From contig DKBI01000256.1 of NCBI GenBank assembly GCA_002451175.1, forward strand, positions 1 through 6,790: DNA of 6,790 bases, written 5' to 3'. Source of the stretch: Betaproteobacteria bacterium UBA6904. Lineage in GTDB: Bacteria; Pseudomonadota; Gammaproteobacteria; Burkholderiales; SG8-39. A model generated the notes under the pieces. It saw only the letters and a list, made by a program, of their open reading frames with translations, was not told where the DNA came from and ran no database searches. The position numbers and the translations under genes are program-made. Below are positions 1 through 4,408 of this stretch, piece by piece (position 1 is the first letter of the stretch; every line of letters starts with the position of its first letter).

Positions 1-705
1 TACGCGGACGAGGACGAGGTGGCGCAGGAGAACTACCTGCGGCTTGCGCAGCGGTTGAACAACTGGCTCACGCTGCGCACCTCCTCCGGCGCGCTGTTCG
101 ACACCGATTTGCGCCTGCGGCCCTCGGGCGACAAGGGGCTGCTCGTCATTTCGGTGTCAGGCTTCGAGAAGTACCAGGAGGAAGCGGCCTGGGTGTGGGA
201 GCACCAGGCGCTCACGCGCGCTCGCTACTGCACGGGCGACGCGAAGATCGGCGAGGCCTTCGAGGCGATCCGCGTGAAGATCCTCACGCGGGAGCGCGAT
301 CCCGTGGGGCTCGCGATGGAGGTGCTCGAGATGCGCAGGAAGATGCACGCAGCGCATCCGAACAAGAGCGGTTTGTTCGACGTCAAGCACGACGCGGGCG
401 GCATGATCGACGTCGAGTTCATCGTCCAGTTTCTCGTCCTCGCGCACGCGCATCGCTTTCCGATGCTGTGCGGAAATCTGGGGAACATCGCGTTGCTGCG
501 CATCGCGGCCGACCTGGGCTTGATTCCTGCCGAGCTCGCGGAGCAGTGTCGCAATGCCTACCGCGAATTCCGGAAACTCCAGCACGCGCTGCGCCTGGCG
601 GGTGCGCAGTACGCGCGCGTGCCGCAGGAGCAGGTGGCGAACCAGGCGGAGGCGGTGCGGGGGCTTTGGTCGCAAGTGTTCGCGGTCGCGCGGCCAGCGG
701 AATGA
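1..705 (+). CDS. glnE: Glutamine synthetase adenylyltransferase/deadenylase, C-terminal part (5' end outside window)
   Basis: GlnE attaches AMP to, and removes it from, glutamine synthetase in response to PII/PII-UMP, so it sets ammonia assimilation activity in the cytoplasm. The frame is open from base 1, and only the last 234 codons are present of a protein usually over 900 residues long. Counting from base 1, residues 34-43 (DTDLRLRPSG) and 64-75 (the WVWEHQALTRAR block) match the second nucleotidyltransferase domain. Residues 127-147 hold the FD.K...GGMIDVEFIVQFLVL block typical of the GlnE C-terminus, followed by a helical tail ending in TGA at 703-705. A GTG at 19 is an internal codon, not the start. 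The next gene begins 51 bases later behind its own likely promoter. Identification is by recognised family motifs. Confidence 0.96.
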   Translation, partial: YADEDEVAQENYLRLAQRLNNWLTLRTSSGALFDTDLRLRPSGDKGLLVISVSGFEKYQEEAAWVWEHQALTRARYCTGDAKIGEAFEAIRVKILTRERDPVGLAMEVLEMRRKMHAAHPNKSGLFDVKHDAGGMIDVEFIVQFLVLAHAHRFPMLCGNLGNIALLRIAADLGLIPAELAEQCRNAYREFRKLQHALRLAGAQYARVPQEQVANQAEAVRGLWSQVFAVARPAE

Positions 706-713
706 CCATCGGC

Positions 714-736
714 CCTGCGGTTTACAATCCCGCAGG
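714..736 (+). promoter_or_regulatory. Likely pilZ promoter: TACAAT -10 inside a perfect 7-bp inverted repeat
   Basis: A TACAAT hexamer at 723-728 matches the sigma70 -10 consensus at five of six positions. It lies in the 9-base loop between CCTGCGG (714-720) and CCGCAGG (730-736). The expected transcript start is near 735, giving a leader of about 20 bases before the pilZ ATG. The best -35 is weak (ATGACC at 702-707, spacer 15). The hairpin has no T-run after it, so it does not look like an efficient glnE terminator. Confidence 0.45.
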
Positions 737-756
737 AATTTCCGGCCAACTGGCAC

Positions 757-1110
757 ATGCGACCGAAACCTCAGGACAAGCGCCGCGCGCTGCGGCTCGA
801 GACGGCGCTGCCCGTCAGGGTGGGCAAAGCGTCGGGCAGGACCCGCGACGTGAGCGCCTCGGGCGTGTTCTTCGAGACCGACGCGGCGTACCACCGGGGC
901 AGCCGGATCCACTTCGAGATCAACCTCGAGACGCCTTGGGGCAAGGCGGTGTGCGACTGCAACGGCCGGATCGTGCGCGTCGAGCGGCACGACGGCTCGG
1001 TCGGCATCGCCGTGCAGTTCAGCGAGCGAGCGGTGCGCGCCAGAGCCGTTGCAAACAAACCGGCCGCCTTGCGGCGCAAGCCCCGCAAGGCGCCCCGCCG
1101 CGCGCGGTGA
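757..1110 (+). CDS. Single-domain PilZ protein (putative c-di-GMP receptor)
   Basis: This 117-residue protein is essentially one PilZ domain. The two c-di-GMP contact motifs are visible: RxxxR as R9-RAL-R13 and D/NxSxxG as DVSASG at residues 31-36, followed by the beta-barrel strands to about residue 90. The last 25 residues are strongly basic (Arg/Lys/Ala-rich). PilZ proteins are cytoplasmic and pass the second-messenger signal to motility, secretion or polysaccharide enzymes. The ATG at 757 is chosen because the RxxxR motif sits just after it; the ribosome binding site is weak. The stop TGA (1108-1110) overlaps GTG (1107-1109) of a glycosyltransferase start, so the ancestral partner was probably that glycosyltransferase (inference). 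Which partner it uses now cannot be read from the sequence. Confidence 0.88.
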   Translation: MRPKPQDKRRALRLETALPVRVGKASGRTRDVSASGVFFETDAAYHRGSRIHFEINLETPWGKAVCDCNGRIVRVERHDGSVGIAVQFSERAVRARAVANKPAALRRKPRKAPRRAR

Positions 1111-1181
1111 ACCGCCGCTTCGTCCACCAGAACTTCCCCGGCCAGTTCAAGCACCTCTCCCCGGAGTCGATGGGTCGGTGA
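1107..1181 (+). pseudogene. Truncated 5' fragment of a glycosyltransferase gene (24 codons)
   Basis: A GTG at 1107 overlaps the pilZ stop (GTGA) and opens a 24-codon frame closed by TGA at 1179-1181. Its residues 5-17 (FVHQNFPGQFKHL) are identical to the N-terminus of the full glycosyltransferase beginning at 1893. After that the frame diverges (SPESMGR) and stops. This is best read as the original 5' end of the glycosyltransferase gene, cut off from its body by the toxin-antitoxin module. Residues 3-4 are Arg-Arg, where the downstream copy has the more typical Leu-Leu of the first beta strand. It may still be translated by coupling from pilZ, but a 24-residue product is unlikely to be an enzyme. 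Confidence 0.8.
1108..1157 (+). repeat. Direct repeat copy A (glycosyltransferase 5' end)
   Basis: This copy matches 1894-1943 at an offset of 786 bases. Bases 1118-1157 are identical to 1904-1943 (40 bases). Over the full 50 bases there are two mismatches, at 1114 and 1117 (G here, T at 1900 and 1903). It begins at the TGA of pilZ; copy B begins at the TGA of higA. Confidence 0.95.
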
Positions 1182-1186
1182 ATCAC

Positions 1187-1216
1187 TTGCCGGGAGCGTA
1201 CCCTATACGGTACGAT
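1187..1216 (+). promoter_or_regulatory. Promoter and palindromic operator of the toxin-antitoxin operon
   Basis: TTGCCG (1187-1192) and TACGAT (1211-1216) form a -35/-10 pair with an 18-base spacer. A perfect 6-bp inverted repeat, CGTACC (1197-1202) and GGTACG (1209-1214), with a CTATAC centre fills the spacer and overlaps the -10. That position suits autorepression by the HigA antitoxin, the usual arrangement in this family. The predicted transcript start (about 1222-1224) coincides with the toxin GTG at 1224, and no Shine-Dalgarno lies upstream. The toxin mRNA may therefore be leaderless. Promoter assignment is by pattern only. Confidence 0.6.
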
Positions 1217-1223
1217 TTACACA

Positions 1224-1577
1224 GTGGCGACGACACCCCGGCTACCTGCGGTCTTCTTCAAGTCGCGTGGCGGCGCGGAGCCGGTGCGCGACTGGCTGAA
1301 GGGCCTCGCGAAGAGCGACCGGCGCGCAATCGGGGTGGACATTGCGTATGTCCAGTACAAGTGGCCGATCGGCAGGCCGCGAGTCGATCATGTGCGCGGT
1401 TCGATATGGGAAGTGCGCACCCGCCTGGACAACCGCATTGCACGCACGCTGTTCGCCGTGGCGAACGGCCAGATGATCCTGCTGCACGGGTTTCTCAAGA
1501 CGACGCGACGCACACCGGGTTCGGAGATCGACACGGCAACTAGACGACTCAAGGAGTGGCTCCATGGCGAAACGTAA
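1224..1577 (+). CDS. higB: HigB-type toxin (RelE superfamily, phage-derived Gp49-like)
   Basis: This 117-residue basic protein fits the Gp49-like/HigB branch of the RelE toxins, which are ribosome-dependent mRNA endonucleases held inactive by a partner antitoxin. Visible family blocks are WPIGRPRVDHVRGSIWEVRT (residues 47-66), ARTLFAVANGQMILLHGF (73-90), and the TP..EI..A..R segment with TP at 97-98 and EID at 101-103. The usual Lys-Lys after HGF is Lys-Thr here (LKTTRRTP). The start is GTG at 1224; no earlier in-frame start is needed, and the codon sits directly downstream of the predicted -10, suggesting leaderless translation. The gene overlaps the antitoxin gene by 14 bases, the toxin-first order typical of higBA. 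The symbol reflects family membership, not proven function. Confidence 0.88.
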   Translation: MATTPRLPAVFFKSRGGAEPVRDWLKGLAKSDRRAIGVDIAYVQYKWPIGRPRVDHVRGSIWEVRTRLDNRIARTLFAVANGQMILLHGFLKTTRRTPGSEIDTATRRLKEWLHGET

Positions 1578-1896
1578 TCCCCGGACGGGTAGCAGCTTCG
1601 ACGATTTCCTCAGGGAAGAAGGCATCTTCGACGAGGTACACGCCAGGGCGCTGAAGCGCGCCCTGACAGAGCAGATCGAGGAAGGGATGCAGGGGGCGCG
1701 AATCACGAAAGCCAGGATGGCGAGCCGCATGGCGACCAGCCGCTCCCAACTCGATCGCGTGCTGGACCCCGATAACCTCTCGATCCAGCTCGACACCCTG
1801 ATCAAGGCGGCACGTGCAGTCGGCAGGGAAGTCGAAATCAAGCTGCGGCGCGCGTCGAGCCAGCCGCACGCGCGGCGCGAAGGACCTGCGCGCTGA
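1564..1896 (+). CDS. higA: HigA-type antitoxin, XRE-family helix-turn-helix
   Basis: This 110-residue protein pairs with the HigB-like toxin: it neutralises the toxin and probably represses the shared promoter through the palindrome at 1197-1214. Residues 10-40 (start SSFDDFLREEGI) are the conserved N-terminal segment of this antitoxin family. Residues 47-84 form the HTH (ITKARMA..M.TSRSQLDRVLDP...S..LDTL). A strong Shine-Dalgarno AAGGAG (1551-1556) lies 7 bases before the ATG inside the toxin gene, favouring more antitoxin than toxin. The family domain ends near VEIKLRR (residues 90-96). The last ~14 residues (ASSQPHARREGPAR) look like run-on sequence. The TGA at 1894-1896 belongs to direct repeat copy B, so the native 3' end was probably lost at the insertion junction (inference). 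Confidence 0.87.
   Translation: MAKRNPRTGSSFDDFLREEGIFDEVHARALKRALTEQIEEGMQGARITKARMASRMATSRSQLDRVLDPDNLSIQLDTLIKAARAVGREVEIKLRRASSQPHARREGPAR
1879..1895 (+). promoter_or_regulatory. Shine-Dalgarno and CTG initiation site of the glycosyltransferase
   Basis: GAAGGA (1879-1884) is a good ribosome binding site 8 bases before CTG (1893-1895). That CTG aligns exactly with the GTG start of repeat copy A and overlaps the higA stop as CTGA. No in-frame ATG, GTG or TTG precedes the conserved N-terminal motif. CTG initiation, helped by termination of higA on the same bases, is the only way I see to make a full-length protein. Confidence 0.5.
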
Positions 1897-3125
1897 ACCT
1901 CCTCTTCGTCCACCAGAACTTCCCCGGCCAGTTCAAGCACCTCGCGCCGCACTTCGCGCGCGCGGGGCACCGGGTGCAGGCGCTCGCCATCGACGGCGCC
2001 GGGCTGCCCGACATCCCGATGCTGCGCTACAAGCCCACGCGCTCGACGAGCCGCGACGCGCACCCCTGGGCGCAGGAGTTCGAGACCAAGGTGATTCGCG
2101 GCGAGGCCTGCGCGGCGGCGGCCACGAAGCTGAAGGCCCAGGGATTCGCCCCGGACGTGATCGTCGCCAATCCGGGCTGGGGCGAGAGCCTGTTCCTGAA
2201 GGACGTCTGGCCGCAGGCGAAGATGCTCGCGCTGATCGAATTCGTCTACGGCGCGCGCGGCCTCGATTTCGATTTCGACCCCGAATTCCACCGCGAGGAT
2301 CTCCCGCGCTACGCGCGCCTGCGCGCGAAGAACGCGCACCTGCTGATGGCGCTCGCCGACATGGATTGGGGCATCTGCCCGACCGAGTTCCAGCGCAGCA
2401 CCGTGCCCGCGGCGTTCCGCGCGAAGACCAGCGTGATCTTCGACGGCATCGACACGCAGGTCGTACGCCCCGACCCGAGCGCCTTCGTCACCGTCAACGG
2501 CCGCACGCTGCGCGCCGGCGACGAGGTGCTGACCTTCGTCAACCGCAACCTCGAGCCGTACCGCGGCTATCACGCCTTCATGCGCGCACTGCCGGAGATA
2601 CTTCGCCGGCGGCCGAACGCGGTGGCGTTGATCGTCGGCGGCGACGGCGTTTCCTACGGCGCGGCGGCCCCGGAGGGGAAGACCTGGAAGGACCTCTTCC
2701 TCGACGAGGTGCGCGAGCGGCTCGACCTGAGCCGCGTGCTGTTCGTGGGGCGCCTGCCCTACGTCGACTACCTGCGCGTGCTGCAGGTCTCGGCCTGCCA
2801 CGTCTATCTCACCTACCCCTTCGTGCTGGGCTGGAGCTGCGTGGAGGCGCTGGCCGCCGGTGCGCTCGTGGTGGGCAGCCGCACGCCGCCCGTCGAGGAA
2901 GTGATCACGCATGGCGACAACGGCCTGCTGGTGGACTTCTTCGACACGGAGGGACTTGCGGCGTCGGTGGCCGATTGCCTCGCGGAACCCCAACGCTTCG
3001 CCGCCCTGCGCAAGCGCGCGCGGGCGCTCGCCGCCCGCCGCTACGACCTGGCCAGCGTGTGCCTGCCGCAGCAGGCGCGGCTCATCGAGCACCTGGGGTC
3101 AGGTTCCCGGGTGCCAGAGTCGTGA
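1893..3125 (+). CDS. GT-B glycosyltransferase (GT4-like), non-standard CTG start
   Basis: This cytoplasmic enzyme of about 410 residues probably transfers a sugar from a nucleotide-sugar donor to an envelope glycan; substrate unknown. The N-terminus (NLLFVHQNFPGQFKHLAPHF) is the hallmark of GT4 enzymes with the Glyco_trans_4_3-type N-terminal domain. Residues 11-16 (PGQFKH) form the first nucleotide-fold loop. The Glycos_transf_1-like C-terminal domain includes FVNRNLEPYRGYHAFM, LFVGRLPY and the donor-site stretch PFVLGWSCVEALAAG with Glu318. The first Glu of the classical EX7E motif is replaced by Phe310, which I recall as normal in this subgroup. The first standard start codon is GTG at 1974, which would remove 27 conserved residues, so I place the start at CTG 1893. 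The last residues (GSGSRVPES) are encoded by a palindromic repeat, suggesting a replaced C-terminus. It lies 3 bases into the higA stop, so it is probably read from the toxin-antitoxin operon. Confidence 0.85.
   Translation: MNLLFVHQNFPGQFKHLAPHFARAGHRVQALAIDGAGLPDIPMLRYKPTRSTSRDAHPWAQEFETKVIRGEACAAAATKLKAQGFAPDVIVANPGWGESLFLKDVWPQAKMLALIEFVYGARGLDFDFDPEFHREDLPRYARLRAKNAHLLMALADMDWGICPTEFQRSTVPAAFRAKTSVIFDGIDTQVVRPDPSAFVTVNGRTLRAGDEVLTFVNRNLEPYRGYHAFMRALPEILRRRPNAVALIVGGDGVSYGAAAPEGKTWKDLFLDEVRERLDLSRVLFVGRLPYVDYLRVLQVSACHVYLTYPFVLGWSCVEALAAGALVVGSRTPPVEEVITHGDNGLLVDFFDTEGLAASVADCLAEPQRFAALRKRARALAARRYDLASVCLPQQARLIEHLGSGSRVPES
1894..1943 (+). repeat. Direct repeat copy B (start of the intact glycosyltransferase)
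   Basis: This is the partner of 1108-1157: 48 of 50 bases identical, with bases 1904-1943 identical throughout. Its first three bases are the higA stop codon, just as copy A starts with the pilZ stop. The base immediately before is C (1893) instead of G (1107), turning the GTG start into CTG. Confidence 0.95.
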
Positions 3126-3135
3126 ACCTGACCCC
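3095..3135 (+). repeat. Perfect 12-bp inverted repeat, REP-like element
   Basis: GGGGTCAGGTTC (3095-3106) and GAACCTGACCCC (3124-3135) are perfect inverted copies around a 17-base loop containing GTGCCAGAGTC. The element covers the 3' end of the glycosyltransferase gene, including its TGA at 3123-3125. No T-run follows, so a simple intrinsic terminator is unlikely, although the RNA hairpin could protect the upstream mRNA from exonucleases. GGGGTCAG/CTGACCCC ends resemble repeats I recall near REP-associated (Y1) transposases; this link is from memory and unverified. Confidence 0.7.
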
Positions 3136-3144
3136 GAGGAATCT

Positions 3145-3166
3145 GACCCCAAGCTAAAATGGGGTC
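3145..3166 (+). promoter_or_regulatory. Second GACCCC/GGGGTC palindrome with likely ilvE -10
   Basis: GACCCC (3145-3150) and GGGGTC (3161-3166) flank a 10-base loop containing TAAAAT (3155-3160), a five-of-six match to the -10 consensus. Transcription would start near 3167, leaving an 18-base leader with the ilvE Shine-Dalgarno CGGAG (3175-3179). No convincing -35 is visible at 16-18 bases. CTGACCCC at 3143-3150 repeats the right arm of the upstream hairpin (3128-3135). Confidence 0.4.
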
Positions 3167-3184
3167 TTTGCGAACGGAGTTCCC

Positions 3185-4162
3185 ATGGCGAAGCCCAAAC
3201 GCCCGCCCTCAGCGCCCTCGATGGCCGACCGCGACGGCTGGATCTGGCACGACGGCAAGCTCGTGCCCTGGCGCTCGGCGACGACGCACGTCCTGACCCA
3301 CTCGCTGCACTACGGCCTCGCAGTCTTCGAGGGCGTGCGCGCCTACGAGACCGTGAACGGCACGGCGATCTTCCGCCTCAAGGAGCACACCGAGCGGCTG
3401 TTCACTTCGGCGCACATCTACATGATGAAGATCCCCTACACGCGGGATCAGCTCATGCAGGCGCAGGTGGATGTGGTGCGCGCGAACGGCCATGCGTCCT
3501 GCTACATCCGGCCGATCGCGTTCTACGGTTCGGAAAAGATGGGCGTCTCGCCCGTCGGCGCCAAGGTGCACGTCGCCATCGCAGCCTGGCCCTGGGGCGC
3601 GTACCTCGGGCCCGAGGCGCTCGCCAAGGGCATCCGCGTGAAGACCGCATCCGTCGCGCGCCACCACGTCAACGTGACGATGGCGCGCTCGAAGATGTCG
3701 GGCACGTACCCCAACTCGGTGCTCGCGACGCTGGAAGCCTCGCAGCACGGCTACGACGAAGGGCTGCTGCTGGACGTCAACGGGTTCGTCGCCGAAGGCG
3801 CCGGAGAGAACGTCTTCATCGTCAAGGACGGCACGATCTACGAGCCGCAGCTCACCTCCGCGCTCACCGGCATCACGCGCGGGACGGTCATCGAGCTGGC
3901 GAAGGGACTCGGCTACGAGGTGATCTCGCGGCCGATGACGCGGGACGACATCTACATCGCCGACGAGGCGTTCTTCACCGGCACGGCGGCGGAGGTCACC
4001 CCGATCCGCGAGCTCGACCGGCGCGTGATCGGCGAAGGCAAGGCCGGCCCCGTGACGCAGAAGCTGCAGAAGGCGTTCTTCGACGTCGTCACCGGCAAGG
4101 ATCGCAAGCACCGGCACTGGCTGACGCCCGTGCCGAAGAACGGCAAGAAAGGCACGTCATGA
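3185..4162 (+). CDS. ilvE: Branched-chain amino acid aminotransferase
   Basis: This PLP enzyme catalyses the last step of valine, leucine and isoleucine synthesis, the reversible transfer of an amino group between glutamate and the branched-chain 2-oxo acids. The 325 residues fit the class IV fold. Visible blocks are HSLHYGLAVFEGVRAY (39-54), the PLP Lys170 in ARSKMSGTYPNS, GYDEGLLLDVNGFVAEGAGEN with Glu204 (the expected ring-nitrogen contact), SALTGITRGTVIELAKGLGY (225-244), and FFTGTAAEVTPI (263-274). The ATG at 3185 follows CGGAG by 5 bases. Compared with relatives that begin near MADRDG (Met13), it adds 12 residues; an internal ATG at 3221 is the alternative. It overlaps the zinc-finger gene by ATGA, so the two are probably translated together. 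Confidence 0.96.
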   Translation: MAKPKRPPSAPSMADRDGWIWHDGKLVPWRSATTHVLTHSLHYGLAVFEGVRAYETVNGTAIFRLKEHTERLFTSAHIYMMKIPYTRDQLMQAQVDVVRANGHASCYIRPIAFYGSEKMGVSPVGAKVHVAIAAWPWGAYLGPEALAKGIRVKTASVARHHVNVTMARSKMSGTYPNSVLATLEASQHGYDEGLLLDVNGFVAEGAGENVFIVKDGTIYEPQLTSALTGITRGTVIELAKGLGYEVISRPMTRDDIYIADEAFFTGTAAEVTPIRELDRRVIGEGKAGPVTQKLQKAFFDVVTGKDRKHRHWLTPVPKNGKKGTS

Positions 4163-4362
4163 GCCTGCAGACCGCGGACGCCTCGCGCAACGTGGACGTC
4201 ACCGAGAAGGATCTCCCCCTGCATTGCCCGACGGCCGCCGCGCCGCTCTGGGCGCGCCATCCGCGCGTGTTCCTGGACGTCGTCGCGCACGGCGAGGCCA
4301 GCTGCCCGTACTGCGGCACGAAGTACGTGTACAAAGGGGCCGCCCCCAAGGGTGGACACTGA
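4159..4362 (+). CDS. Small CHCC zinc-finger domain protein
   Basis: This 67-residue protein has the zf-CHCC pattern: Cys23, His44, Cys49 and Cys52, in the contexts LHCPT, AHGE and CPYCGTKYVYKG. The same zinc-binding domain occurs in the mitochondrial complex I subunit NDUFS6. In bacteria such proteins are small and mostly uncharacterised, so no function is claimed here. The ATG at 4159 overlaps the ilvE stop (ATGA), which fixes the start and indicates translational coupling. It lies 46 bases before waaF. The arrangement ilvE, zf-CHCC, waaF is one I associate with betaproteobacteria. Confidence 0.9.
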   Translation: MSLQTADASRNVDVTEKDLPLHCPTAAAPLWARHPRVFLDVVAHGEASCPYCGTKYVYKGAAPKGGH

Positions 4363-4408
4363 GCCGTCAGCCCAGGGCGGCGGCTGAGGCCGGTTGAGGG
4401 GCGCCGGC

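Larger units (their letters stand above)
1158..1893 (+). mobile_element. Inserted toxin-antitoxin cassette between direct repeats (no transposase)
   Basis: This segment separates the two copies of the glycosyltransferase start. It carries a promoter/operator and two overlapping genes, higB-like and higA-like. It contains no transposase, integrase, tRNA or terminal inverted repeats that I can see. The flanking repeat of about 50 bases is far longer than an ordinary transposon target duplication. Illegitimate recombination or a tandem duplication accompanying the insertion is therefore more likely than classical transposition (inference). Deletion between the 40-bp identical tracts would remove 786 bases and rejoin pilZ-GTG to the glycosyltransferase body in frame. 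Confidence 0.55.

Noticed and set aside
1108..1943. Classical insertion sequence or integrase attachment site
   Set aside because: There is no transposase or integrase gene, no terminal inverted repeats and no tRNA at the boundary. The ~50-bp repeat is coding sequence and too long for a usual target duplication.
1242..3092. 616-residue open frame on the minus strand
   Set aside because: It runs antisense to higB, higA and the glycosyltransferase, all of which have recognisable protein families. Its product is Arg/Ala/His-rich without motifs, as expected for a shadow frame in GC-rich DNA.
1814..3157. 447-residue plus-strand frame overlapping the glycosyltransferase
   Set aside because: It is a +1-type shadow with low-complexity Arg/Ala/Gly composition. 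The conserved glycosyltransferase sequence is in the other frame.
3145..3166. Intrinsic terminator of the glycosyltransferase transcript
   Set aside because: The stem is only 6 bp with a 10-base loop and is followed by just three T residues. The upstream 12-bp hairpin has no T-run either.
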